DNA of 64,000 nucleotides, from assembly GCA_023159155.1 (NCBI GenBank), contig JAJNNX010000002.1, forward strand, positions 248,001 through 312,000. Direction: 5' to 3'. This document shows, in pieces, positions 35,701 to 47,819 of the stretch. The stretch's first letter is position 1. The number at the start of each line of letters is the position of its first letter. Origin of the DNA: Ustulina deusta. Its lineage: Eukaryota; Ascomycota; Sordariomycetes; Xylariales; Xylariaceae. A program made the position numbers and the translations under genes. A model generated the notes under the pieces. The model searched no databases. It was not told the DNA's origin and saw only the letters and a list, made by a program, of their open reading frames with translations.

Positions 35701-35772
35701 GACCGGCCAACTCCCGGAAGACACAGGTGGTCGGGGTCCCGGAGATGGCGATATTCCACTAGGATGGGACAT
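32751..35772 (-). CDS. MSH4: Meiotic MutS homologue Msh4 (MutS-gamma subunit)
   Basis: Msh4 pairs with Msh5 to stabilise recombination intermediates and promote crossovers; it does no mismatch repair and lacks the MutS mismatch-binding N-domain, as here. Nine exons (minus strand): 35772-35125, 35075-34754, 34706-34666, 34618-34349, 34299-34212, 34161-33761, 33710-33436, 33379-33231 and 33175-32751; 872 residues; introns of 47-56 bases. All phases close. A Ser-rich N-terminus is followed by HVVICAIAEARGVSPSVGL. The clamp/lever region reads HSLRIRYQPSENTMMIDLS and LNQCSTPMGTRMLRSNI. The ATPase has Walker A GCNMSGKSTYIRMVAL and Walker [17 protein letters not shown]. The third exon is only 41 bases. 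The C-terminus ends in a helical dimer segment. It shares a 534-base divergent upstream region with RSA4. Expected to be expressed mainly in meiosis. Confidence 0.95.
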
Positions 35773-36306
35773 CTTTAACAGTGGTTTTGGGGACGTGGCA
35801 GTCGTTAAGCCGGCTGAATCAAATCATAGGTGTGTTCAATATGATGTTGAATCCGACTTCGCGCATGCTAGAAATGTAGCCACTAAGTACAAGTAGTTGT
35901 GCAATACATTAGGTATAGTTAGGAGAGGGTCTAGCGTAGGTGGTTTGGAGCTAGCATAGCAAGTCACTGCCTTCCGATTTAGGTAGACGGCAAGAACCAT
36001 TCATAATAAAACAGTCATATCATAGATGTGAGAAACGGCAGTCTCGATGGTTGAATGATCCTCTGGCTAAGACCCGGTACGTACCAGCGGTACAGACCAG
36101 GGGTACAGTTCCGTAGGCGACCAATAGAAAGCAACGTAACCCAGGAAAGCCGTCAAGGTCCTCGCACTAGTGTCAATCGATAAGATAAGAGAATGTGGGG
36201 TTAACTTTTTTGAATTGGAAATGTCGCCCCGCGAAAAGAAAGCTACAAGTATAGTCGATGTCGGATAGATTGCAGAAAAGCTGGTCGGCTCGGTGTCTTT
36301 TATGAA
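35773..36306. other. Bidirectional promoter between MSH4 and RSA4
   Basis: 534 bases separate the two start codons. No known meiotic or ribosome-biogenesis element is recognised. Short direct repeats with ACCAGCGGTACAG and ACCAGGGGTACAG occur at 36085-36110. Confidence 0.55.
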
Positions 36307-38996
36307 ATGGCCACGGTAGTCCCGCCACCTTCGAAACGGCAGAAGCGCGAAGCCTTGGAACGGTCGAAAATACAGCAAGATGTCACGTCTACCACGATTA
36401 CCGGCTCTATCAGAGCACGCTTTGTTGATAGCGAGGGCAAGGAGCTCGCCGAGACTGTCGAAATCCCCCTAGCTGATGCGACGGAAAGGAATGTTTCATC
36501 TTTATTGAACACTCTACTTCAAAGGGTATGTTGGCATGGGGTCTTGTAGCTCCGGGGGGATGCTGGAGTGCTGACATCCATCTGTCAACTTAGGACCGCG
36601 AAGATTTCACCCCGTATCGGTTCCGTATACAGATTCCGAACTCCAACACAGTCATAGATTCCTATCCTACACCGGCCGAATTCCTCGAGGTGCTTCGAAA
36701 ACATGGCGTGGAGAATCCTTTTGAAACCACGCTTTCTCTCACCGCAGAGCCACAGTCCATCTTCAAAGGTGAGTTCAAATCGGCGCCCTATTCCTCCAAC
36801 ACCAGATAGTACAGTATCCAGGAGAGAAATTTCTGACTTTGATCTTGCAGTCCAGGCAGCGACACGCATGGCCCATAGGTGAGTTCCATGCGAGACGAAT
36901 ATCATTACCACAATGCTCCCGATAGCCCTCAGACTCGTATTCCTCGATGTTTAGTGGTGACTGACCGACTGGTACAGAATTCCCGGACATGGCCAACCGA
37001 TCCTCACCGCCCAATTTTCGCCCAAGACCGGCGCAATACTTGCGACCGGATCAGGAGATTCTACCGCAAGAAGTAAGAATTTATGCGTACTAGTTATGAC
37101 GAGATATGAGTTCTAACTATCACTTCTAGTCTGGAACACAGAGAGTGGCACCCCGAAGCATACCCTGCAACATTCAGGCTGGGTTCTAGTTTGTTCTTTC
37201 GATCCCTCTGGGGCGTATTTGGCGACGGGTAGTATGGACAAGGTTGTTAAACACCTCTCTCGGTATTATTAGACGCTGTCTAATCCGGATGCCGCAGATG
37301 GTCCGACTCTTCGACCCAGATACTGGGAAGCAGATAGGGAAACCCTTTACGTAAGCCGACTCCAAAATTATGCTGCAGCTTGTACCATTCGTCTTTCACT
37401 CTCTATTAGTCCTATCATTTCTGGAATAGGAAGGCGATCGCTAACACACCTTCATAGTGGTCATAGCAAATGGATTACTAGCATTGCATGGCAGCCGTTT
37501 CACCTATGGCGGGAGGATGGCCCGCGACTTGCGAGTGCCAGGTGAGCAATTTCTAGATCATATACGGGCAATGGGCCAGCCGATACTAACACTGTTTCTT
37601 ACAGCAAAGATGCAACAATTCGAATATATATAACTTCCGGTGTGACGCATCATGTTTTGTCCGGACACAAGGTTTGTGCTTCCTTTACCTGCAATCGGCA
37701 TGAGAAATTCTAACTAGCCTAGTCTGCTGTAACTATGGTGCGATGGGGTGGGTTAGATTATATTTACTCTGCCAGTCAAGATCGGCAAATAAAGGTCTGG
37801 AACGCCTCAGACGGTACTCTTCGGCACTCGTTGAACTCCCATGCGCACTGGGTCAACCACAGTAAGTGTCTTCTGTGCGTCCATTTAGTCCAATATATTT
37901 CACCTTTGACACATACCCGCAGTTGCTCTCTCAACCGATAGTGTCTTAAGAACGGGATTCTACGACCACACGAAAGTTATTCCGTCCTCCTTAGAAGAGA
38001 AAAAAGCGAAAGCCAAAGCGCTATTTGAAAAGGCTGCTATGCACAATGGCAAAATTGTAGAGAGGCTTGTATCAGCAAGTGACGATTGCACGGGTTAGTA
38101 TTCCGGCGCTTGGATTCCCCCTTTGGTGTGGCCTTGGCCCAAGAGCTGCCAACTTAAAAGTTGTCCATGCTCTATTCTTGCTGTCAAATTCACTACTGTA
38201 CCCTGCAGGATCTCCTTTTCAATTGCAGTAACTGACTCTAAATCTCTGTGCAGTCTATATATGGGATCCGGAGTCTCAAGGTTCAAAACCCATAAGTAGG
38301 CTTCTGGGGCACTCGAAACCCGTAAATTCCACGGCTTTCTCGCCTGATGGTAGACTAATTGGTATTTATTGTGTTTTATTGTCTCGATTCCAGCCCTACG
38401 CTTATGAAGCAACATGCTGTGGTCGAAAACTAACAATTCTTAGCCACCGCGAGCTGGGATAACTCTATCAAAATTTTCGATAAAGACGGCAAATTTTGCG
38501 CTACTCTTCGCGGCCATGTAAGTTGCATGAGATATTGCTCACTTATCATCAAATTCATTTATTGGCGAAGAGCAATGCATTAGGAAGTTGTGGAACTTAG
38601 TGGTTAACATATCATAGGTTGCACCCGTGTTTCAAGTCGCGTTCAGCGCAGATTCAGTATGTCGTCTCGCCTGCAAACTCCGTTATTCACCTACTAACAA
38701 TGCGATATAGCGACTATTAGTATCATGTGAGTAATTGTCCTAGTTCTTTTCTCGTCTGCTGGAATCGAGTATCTCGGATAAGAAGGATACTATCACGCAT
38801 GGGACAACTTACTGACCCTGCTCCCTATAAAGGTAGTCGAGATACCACAGTCAAAACGTGGGATATGCGGACCTTCAAATTAAAAACGGATCTGCCGGGC
38901 CACGAAGACGAGGTCTATGCTGTTGCGTGGTCATCAGATGGGACTTGTGTTGCATCTGGTGGTAAAGACCGGGCTGTTAGGATATGGCGCCATTAA
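36307..38996 (+). CDS. RSA4: Ribosome assembly factor Rsa4 / Notchless (WD40)
   Basis: Rsa4 binds pre-60S particles and is the substrate on which the AAA+ Rea1/Midasin pulls through its MIDAS domain. I resolve 15 exons: 36307-36525, 36594-36768, 36851-36878, 36978-37072, 37130-37242, 37298-37350, 37458-37541, 37605-37671, 37723-37861, 37923-38093, 38254-38361, 38444-38517, 38618-38656, 38711-38726 and 38833-38996. The sum is 1,545 bases, 514 residues, about the length of yeast Rsa4. The N-terminal Notchless-like ubiquitin-fold (MIDAS-binding) domain covers roughly residues 25-125. Eight WD repeats follow, for example ATGSGDSTARIWNTESG, ASASKDATIRIY and SASQDRQIKVWNASDG, ending ASGGKDRAVRIWRH. 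Exons of 28 and 16 bases are among the shortest in the window. It is by far the most intron-dense gene here. Confidence 0.95.
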
Positions 38997-40820
38997 ATTG
39001 ATTTTGGAAATTGCAATAGGATGGAAGACAATTCCGACGTTCTGGCATCCCTTAGGGTTTCGCCATTAGTTGCGACCAACACTGGGAACAATTGTCAATG
39101 CCCACGCCTATGGTAGATGTGTACAGCACAATTTAATCTCCATCCAGCGAATGCAAGAACCCAATCTGGGAAAGGGGCCTTCCAAGACTAGGCACCTCTT
39201 TTGCGTGCTTTACTAATATTCTCTGTCTTTTTCTCTCCCTGGTTCCCCATCTTAGTCGTGCCATGCGAGAATACTAGAACTATCTGGAGAGTCGTAAATT
39301 CGTGGTCTTGCTACTAGCAGACTACTAAATTGATTGTTGCAATGCATCGCGATCTAAGCGCACGCCGTCTTAGCATCATTTGCTAGCGAAGTACAGGCAT
39401 AACAGAGGTATAGAGAGGTATGAATTAAGAAGGATGACGACAAGATCCGGGATAAAGGTATCTACGCATTTTACATACCTGGGAACTTGGAACGCATGGC
39501 AGAACGATGGTTACGACAATGAAAACGATTTGATACTGTAAAGGACCTGTGATGGGGTTTCATATCCTCATTCTAATAGGACATACATTGGGTATCAGCT
39601 GCATAGGCGATAGAGGTACTAAATGTTGAGGCGCTTTCGGCTAGGAGCAAACCCTCCTAAAACCAATTAGGCGGGGTTGAAGATCAATACCTACATGGTA
39701 CCTACCTCCTAACAGGTACACAACCCCTCCCCCTCTATATCAACATATTCCATCGGCGTGCCGTGCGCTGCTCCGTCGGTCATGTGGTCATGGAAGTTAA
39801 CAGTTTATAATCTAGCATTATTGGAGGATAAGCAAGGCAATGTGTATCTTCGGATAACAAGGTTATGTTCCAGTTAGAATTCTCGTTGTCTATATAGTAC
39901 ACGATACAGAATCTAAGGGCTACCTGCCGGTAAAGATGAAAGCTGTTTGGCTGCTCCCAAAACCATGTTTCATATTATTTTTATTTTTATCTTGGATGGA
40001 TGACGTACATAGGCGGTCATTTTAGTGGATATATTGGGGTACCCCTATCTTCCCAATTGTGAAGGTTATTGGCCACAAATTTGCATCTTGGTAGCGGCTG
40101 CCATCAACGTGCATGCATTCTTGGCTGACAACCCCTGACTCGGGCGCCCGGAACTTGTTTAGTATCTGCACTAATAGGTACATACGCTTACATGTACAAC
40201 CACTTAGACAATACCTACGTCTGTAAAGCTGCAGTCCGGCCATCAGTACTGCAATCTAGACTAGGTAAGCGTCAAGAGCCTCTAGCTACCTAACTAGGTA
40301 CGTCCCCTACCGTTCATGGCCCCGGACAGAACTCCGAACAACAGAGAATGCCGAACTGAAACGACGCGCCGTGTCTATTACAAATTACACCTAACTTGTC
40401 TTACTACACCTTATAGGTACCTGGCTACGCAGGCTCTTAGCTTCGGCATTGTCGTACCGCTACGGGAAGATTCGGTGCAGGTGGACCTGCGGCGCACTAT
40501 ATCTATCCCGTCTAGTGCGCAGAGCCGGAACAGCTGAACGCCCTATTACTTCATCCTCTACTCATTGACATCATGACGACCGAATTTTGCTCACCTGGTC
40601 TATCGGATCTCTCCTTATGCGCATGCACCGCCGCCCTGCCCTTCTGTCAACAAAGATTCATTTTAATTTCTGCGTTGGTTTGAAGAAACTAACTGTATAA
40701 ACAACCTTCCACCCATTTTAGATCTTCAGCCGTGGCCGTTCCTATATTGAGCTCGTCTCCCTCGTTCATACCAGTTTGTACACCACTGGGCGATCCTCGC
40801 TGTGTTAACAATAGTCCATC
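38997..40820. other. Long intergenic region upstream of the trehalose gene
   Basis: 1.8 kb without a supported gene. CCCCT-type stress-element-like words occur at 39724-39734 and 40302-40306, which would suit a trehalose gene, but such short words are expected by chance. A few GTACCT motifs lie at 39698-39717 and 40299. Confidence 0.45.
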
Positions 40821-43800
40821 ATGACTATCTTCGTGGCTTCTCTGTAAGTATTATCTGGCACGTATTCGTCCAGATTTGCCATCTTTGAAATCGTTCCATG
40901 TTTTTCTTTTCAGTTAATTACAGTCTTCAAGCTTGGAAATACCTCGCATGTGTTACTCAGCTTGCGCTGTTTGGCTCATGGTCTTATAAGTGACTCGTAT
41001 ATACTTTGAGTCAAGAGGACATCCAATTAACTCAAGATTCTCTGCCAGATTCCTTCCTAAAACAATATATTTCGACCTTCCAGAGGCCCCCCTCAAAAAA
41101 AGCAGTAGAAAGGCTCTTCAACCCAGCAATCCTGGTGCATCAAAACGACCTCCTCTTAACCTTCGCCCGAGTCTCTTCACACCTCGCCCTCCGAATACCC
41201 CGCCTCTGACCCCTACCGAGGACGAGACTGCAATTGACGATGGCCTGTTCATAAATGAAGACGGTCTCCCTGTGCACGCCTCGAGCGATGTGGAGTTCAG
41301 GGTCCCGGCAGACAAGGAATCTCCGTCTTGGGGCGGCCGGACTTTCCAACCGATGTCTCGTGCAAGTTCACCCCCTTCAGCCTCAATTCTCGAGCACGAA
41401 AAGACCTTGGAAAAAGCAAGGGAGCTTGGGAGGCAAGGCGTTTTCCAGCCTCGGACATTACGGAGTGACAGCCATGATAGGGTATTTGCGACGGCGAACT
41501 GGCGCGTGGTGAACGCAGACCAGGGCAACGGTGGTCTCCGTAATGCGGCAGATGCGGCGGCGAGGGACGGCTGCAATGACGAATTCACATGGGTAGGAAC
41601 TCTAGGCATGCCTACAGATGCGCTCGAGGGCACACAGCAAAAGCAGGATATACACGACCGATTAGCGACTGAGTTTAATATATTACCCGTCTTCTGTTCG
41701 GACAAAGACTTCGACGGTCACTACTTGCACTTTTGTAAGCAGATTCTGTGGCCGGTTTTCCATTACCAGATTCCCGACAACCCTAAGAGCAAAGCCTACG
41801 AGGATCATTCCTGGAAATTCTATGTCAATATCAACCAAGCTTTCGCCGATATGATTGTCAAGAACTGGAAGCGTGGTGACACCATCTGGGTCCATGATTA
41901 CCACCTGCTTTTGCTCCCAGGGATGATCCGTAAGAAGCTTCCAGAGGCCAAGATTGGGTTGTTCTTGCACGTCGCTTTTCCTTCTTCCGAAGTATTCCGC
42001 TGCCTAGCTGTCCGTAAGCAACTTCTAGAAGGCATGCTAGGCGCGAACCTCGTCGGTTTCCAAATCGCCGAGTATACGCGACATTTTCTTCAGACCTGCA
42101 GCAGACTTCTCTCATGTGAGACGACGAGCGAAGGTATACAATTAGATGATCGTTTTGTTGATGCCACAAATACCGCTATCGGCATCGACCCGGTCAGTCT
42201 TAACCTCCACCGGCAAGACCCGGAAGTAATGAAATGGGTCAATATCATGAGAGACCGCTATAAGGACAAGAAGATCATTGTCGCGCGAGATAAACTGGAC
42301 CTCGTTCGTGGTGTGCGCCAGAAATTACTAGCATTTGAGTTGTTTCTCAACAAGAATCCTTCTTGGAGAGACAAGATTGTCCTAATTCAGGTTGCCTTAT
42401 CCACAAGCGAGAAGAGCGGTCTAGATGCAGCCTTAGGGGATATTGTTGCAAGAATAAATTCAACTTGGGCAAATCTTGCATATCAGCCGGTGGTGTATTT
42501 GAAGCAGGATATCCCGTATCCCCAGTATCTCGCTCTCTTGACAATTGCAGATGCTCTTATGATCACCAGTCAACGAGAAGGAATGAACTTGACGTCTCAT
42601 GAATTTATCGTGTGCCAAGATGGAGCATATTGTGATCAAAAGCACGGGTCTCTCATTCTCTCGGAGTTTACCGGCACCTCATCGCTTTTTGGTGGTCAAG
42701 AGCTGTCAGTTAACCCGTGGAGTTACCGTCAGTGCTCCGACGCTATTAAGCAAGCAATGGAGATGTCCAGTGAGGAGAAGGCTTCGCGGTGGTCATCACT
42801 TCGCAAAGTGGTGAGCCGCCAGACTGGGAGCCATTGGTTCACCAATTTTCTGTCGCAACTCGACCAAAGCTACGAAGTCCAACACCGTCATGATCAAATT
42901 TCAACTCCGCGTCTGAATCTGAATCAATTAGCTAAACAATACCGCCAATGCGAACGAAGGCTTTTCCTTCTAGACTATGAAGGGACCCTCATTTCAAATG
43001 AGACAACGAAAAATCTGGTTCCGGCTAACCCACACGTAAGTATCGAGTGTATCTACCTTTTCTATCTACGGCTAATGCCATTCTAGCGCATACTTTCCGT
43101 GCTTAACGATTTAGTATATGACAACCGGAACACTGTATTCATCATGTCTGCACGAAGAGTCGATGAACTCGAGCGTCTTTTTCAATTAGTACCGAATCTC
43201 GGCCTAATCGCTGAGAATGGCTGCTTCATTAAACATCCCTCCAAGAGTTCCTGGACTGAATTTGCAGATAGGAGGAAGGTCGCGACATGGAAACAATCTG
43301 TCAGAAATATTCTTCAATATTATCTTGAGCGCACGCCGGGGTCAGAGATTGAAGACCGAAGTTGTTCTCTCATCTTTCATTTCAAGAATGCCGAAAATTT
43401 CGTTATGGCAGAAAGACAAGCAAGCGATTGGACGGCGCACATTAATGAATCTTGCGAGGATCAACACGTCCATGCCACTCAGCTTGAGGATTGCGTAGTG
43501 GTTGAGTCACACGACTGGACCAAAGACACCGCAGCTACTCACATTTATGAACACTTGAAGGAAAATAGAGATAGTAGCAATCATGGTGGCCAACCCGATT
43601 TTCTCATGGTTGTGGGTGACGGTCGAGATGATGAAAAGGTTTTTCGATGGGCCAACAAATTACAGGAAGACGGCGATGTCAAAGAAGCTGTCACTGTAAC
43701 CCTGAGCAACCGAAACACCGAGGCAAAGACCACTCTAACACAGGGTGTCAGCGGTATGTAACGTTCCTAAACTTCTGTGAAAAAGCACATGTCTAACAGG

Positions 43801-43847
43801 GTCTAGGCGTTCTCGTAACTCTGCAGAAGCTCGCAAGCCTTTCTTAG
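40821..43847 (+). CDS. Trehalose synthase complex regulatory subunit (Tsl1/Tps3 type)
   Basis: A GT20 plus trehalose-phosphatase-like fusion protein, the regulatory/scaffold subunit that joins Tps1 and Tps2. Four exons: 40821-40843 (23 bases), 41049-43035, 43087-43753 and 43807-43847; 905 residues. The tiny first exon MTIFVASL joins FLPKTIYFDLPEAP, a conserved fungal Tsl1/Tps3 opening; the intron after it is 205 bases. A Pro-rich linker leads to the GT20 domain (VFCSDKDFDGHYLHFCKQILWP, TIWVHDYHLLLLP, SQREGMNLTSHEF). Two features say it is not a normal enzyme: the UDP-glucose region reads ARDKLDLVRGVRQK, and the phosphatase motif is DYEGT (Asp650, Glu652) where active enzymes have D-X-D. This favours a structural role. 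Expected to rise under heat and osmotic stress, by analogy with yeast. Confidence 0.92.
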
Positions 43848-44616
43848 GAGGAAAGGTGTACTGCATACAGGACCTACGTCCTTGACAGCCTTTCAAAGCA
43901 GGCTCGGAGGTCTCGCAGTGCTTCCTATGTATTATAAGATGGCGGGCTTTGGAGCTGAAAAGTCAGGCCCTAATCTATGATGAGGATGTCGAAGATAAAG
44001 CTCTCTTCTCTGCGTGCCGACCGCCATCGCCTAACAAAGTTATTGGACTGGCCCTGGCGGTCCGTTTACAGATACGCATCTACTCGCATGCCGATCCCAT
44101 TTCAAGGAATCCGAACGTCTGTGGAGCGATTGACGTGTTGTACGAATAATTGTTAACATTAGCATAGGCCTAGTTTACGAGTGATGATGATATCTAGCAT
44201 ACCGACGTTTGGCTTGGACGTGCGCCTCGTACATTTGTGATTTTGTCATCTCGTTGCTGGTGAGTATACAAATAGTGTGGACGATAATATCCAGAGAGCT
44301 TTTTGCCACCCACCAAGGTGAGTAACAAGTGGGCACCCCGAAGCTTGGCGTTCTGCCTAGCTATTGGAGGTGAAAGGTGCGCTCTTTGCCCCGCCAAAAA
44401 TCTGTTTGAAGACTAATACCATCATGTATTCCGTGATCGGAGCTAAAACATTCCATGATTACGGGCTGTATAACCTCACCGTACATTAATTCCGACATGC
44501 TTTGCTACTAGCACCATTCGCTGCCTAAGCTCCCCTTACCCAATCATCACAGGAAACTTACAGAGTTACACTGCTGTACTTGATCGACAATCGACTCTAT
44601 CAGCTCGAAAGGCACC
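43848..44616. other. Intergenic region
   Basis: 769 bases between the trehalose gene and the aminotransferase. Short open frames (for example 43949-44149) show no protein-like signal. Confidence 0.5.
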
Positions 44617-46027
44617 ATGGCATCACCGTTCCCTCCACCACCAGTCAGCACAATTGACTGGGCCAATGTTGGTTTCCGCGTGCGTGAAGGTGAGTGCCAT
44701 CCTTCATTAGGCAGTCAGTCTGTTGAATGGTGGGCATTGACTGGGGAAAAGTGAATGGCCACATTGAGTCGCACTACTCGGTCAAGACGGGCAAATGGTC
44801 ACCTCTCCAGTTTGTCACGGACCCTTACATCCGCATTCATGGCATGGCGCCTGCTCTGAATTATGGGCAGCAGGCCTACGAAGGCCTGAAGGCCTTTCGC
44901 GCAGCCGATGGCGAGATCACAATCTTCCGCCCCGACCGAAATGCGGTGCGCATGCAGCGTTCTGCCGAGTTCATCTCGTGTCCGCCCGTGCCGGAGGAGC
45001 TGTTCATCGACGCCGTGAAAGCTGCCGTCTCCCTCAACGCCGAATTCGTCCCGCCTCACGAGACTGGCGCCGCTATGTACATCCGTCCGCAGATCTACGG
45101 GTCTAGCGCGCAGCTGGGACTGAGCCCGCCGGAAGAGTATATGTTCTGCGTCTTCGTCATGCCGACCGGTGTCTATCATGGCACTCATCTAGTGAAGTGT
45201 CTGGTTCTCGACGAGTTCGACCGTTCGGCACCAAATGGCACCGGGAGCGCTAAAGTTGGTGGCAACTATGCCCCGTAAGCGCGCACTCTTCTACTTCCAA
45301 TTTCCTTGACCCTTGATCTGAACTTTTAAGTCTCATTCGTTTTGGTTAAAGGAGTAATATTAATGCATTTTCAGGGTACTGAGGTGGAGTGACAAAGCAA
45401 GAAACGAGGGATACGGCATTACGCTGCATCTCGATAGCGCCACGCGCTCTGAGATTGACGAATTTAGCACCAGCGGGTTCATTGGAGCTAGGGTGGACGG
45501 CGGTGATGTGACGCTTGTGATACCCGACTCTAAGAATGTCATCATGAGCGTAACGGTCGAGAGTATAATAGATATTGGACAAAGTTTCGGCTGGAAGGTC
45601 GAACGCAGATCGGTATGTACTTAGATGCTGTTCAAAAGATGCGGGAGCCGATTGTACTAATTGGGACCAGGTCGGATACGCGGAACTTCCCACCTTCACT
45701 GAGGTTATGGCAGCTGGTACGGCCGCGGCCCTCGTGCCAATTCGATCAATTACTCGCCGCGAGCCCCCAACATCGCCCAAATCCATCACTTCTGCAATTG
45801 GAAAGCACGAGAGGTTGTCGTCGGACGAGGACTCTGAAAAGGTTACCTACGCACCGGATACGCAGGACGCAGAAGATATTGGCCCCATCTGCACGCGACT
45901 TTTGACTCAACTTCGGGCTATCCAACTTGGAAAAGTCCAGGACGATCTGAACTGGTGTTTCCGCGTCACTCGGGAAGATGGGGCGAAGGCGAATACGTCG
46001 GACACGGCGAATGGCAATGGGCATTGA
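44617..46027 (+). CDS. Branched-chain amino acid aminotransferase (class IV PLP enzyme)
   Basis: Catalyses reversible transamination of leucine, isoleucine and valine with 2-oxoglutarate. Four exons: 44617-44689, 44752-45274, 45375-45612 and 45671-46027 (396 residues). The acceptor at 44751 is the only one nearby that keeps the frame, giving [17 protein letters not shown]. Fold IV landmarks are [31 protein letters not shown] and the PLP lysine Lys192 in [10 protein letters not shown]. The E-F-S-T-S segment (DEFSTSGF) and [22 protein letters not shown] are typical of fungal cytosolic paralogues, including ToxF-like members tied to secondary metabolism. No mitochondrial presequence is visible. 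A charged insert of about 40 residues lies between RSITRREPP and [11 protein letters not shown]. No biosynthetic genes sit beside it, so a primary-metabolism or cytosolic leucine role is the default. Confidence 0.9.
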
Positions 46028-47819
46028 ATGAGGATGTCGATGTTGGGGCAGGTGTTGAGCACTTGGAAGGTCTGGAGCGAACTAGACACTGTCATCTAAA
46101 ATGGCCTTGGGTAGAGAAAATAGGAAGAGAAAAAAGTGAAAACGTATATACAATTTGCCTCTGCCTTTGTGGGAGGTATTATGGATACCTCCTTCATCCT
46201 GAATAGCCCTGAGAGAGAACACGGTTCCTGTCTTTCTATTCCACCTACCTCCACCTCAATCAATAACATTGAGGCTACCGACAACTCAAAGTCGGATTCA
46301 CGAGGGGAATTTGCTGCCGAAGCCAATTTGAGTTTACGGCGAAGCAGTCTGTTGACATTAAATTGCAACTAGCCGCTTCAGGTCCTTGGAGAATGTCTGG
46401 TGATAATAAACGCCGTACACTACCTCAAGGCGAGAACACATAGCGGCATATTGCCATTGATGCAGCCTGCTCCAATCTGCACACTGCCGACTTACCTAGA
46501 GCGGTTGGTCTCCCCGGAGGACCTCCCGCGTTGAACTTAAACATCTATACATGTCATGAATTGATGATAACGGCGCAAGCCCTAAGTGGGCGGCTGCCAT
46601 ATCTTGCAATGCTATAGCTACAATGCACGGGATGTCTTACGCCACGCTGCATGCGACGTGACATCACAGCTGTAATATGCGTATCTCAGCCGACCATCGA
46701 GCCTCGGGTCTTCCCACCATCCTGGTTGTGCCGTGCCTCAGCTTATGAACCCCCCACTTGTTGTTACCTACTCCAATGTGCAGACCGAAGGAAGTGTGTT
46801 ACCCTGTATGCTGTGTCTTAGATGCTTCTTATCTGCTTGGCTGCCCACACCTCCCTGCCGTCCAATGGCTGTCTTCGCCTAGTTTCCCGCATGGTCCAAC
46901 AATATGGACAAGTATTGGGCTAGCACCTGTTAAGGAGCCAAATGCTAGTGAGGGTGCGGCGGGAATAAAAAATTAAAAAAGCGCACCTTGCAAAAACACT
47001 ATCTAGGGATAGATAGGTACGACCATCACCATAGATACCGTAATAATGAGATCAGGCTTGCCTCCACCTAGGTAAGTGCAAGGGGGGAAGATGCGGTTAC
47101 ATGTAAGCAGGGACGCTATGCATGCATGATGCATCACGGTAAAGAACTGTACTAAGTAAGGGCTAAGCTTTTGCTACCCAACGTAGGTTAGCACTCAAAA
47201 TACCTAGTTAACCGAAGGGAGTACCTAATAGACTAAGTGCTACTAGTAGGGGCTGCTCTGGCCTTACCAGCGTATGGCTAAGGGGGCGGTATTGAGTTGT
47301 TGTCAGACTATTATCTCACAACAAAGCTAATTTCTACAGGTAAATTAGTTGATCACCACACCGTTGAGACCTGGCTTGTCATTGTCAAAATGTGCTCATT
47401 ATTGGCAACACAAAGAAAAGATGGGAGCAGGCTCTCGACAAGTCCATCCAATCATCCACCTTTTATACACAGATAAGTTCAAGCCAGACCCGGTCCAGCC
47501 CTAGCTCTCGATAATGCCGTCAGCTCTACCCGCCACCTTAGACAGCCAGATGGATGGTTGAGACATGACTAGGTCCTGCGGGGACTTCTCCCTTTCACAT
47601 ATATGAGTTATTATTTCGAAGAAAACTGTAAATTCAAAAATCACAGCGAGGTTACAACCACCCACCACTCCCTGTGCCTTAACAACTCGGGAACAGCACG
47701 GCTGCTTGCTTGCAGTGAGCCTCGTATACCATACAATCTATCCTTGCGCGACCATCTTACGTATCAGTTATTGCGTCAAGCAACTTCCCCTGCCGCGTGC
47801 AACTATTCCCCTGCACATC
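46028..47819. other. Long intergenic region upstream of the potassium transporter
   Basis: 1.8 kb with no supported gene. Scattered TACCTAG/GGTAAG motifs around 47010-47230. A small open frame at 46758-46976 is not convincing. Confidence 0.5.
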
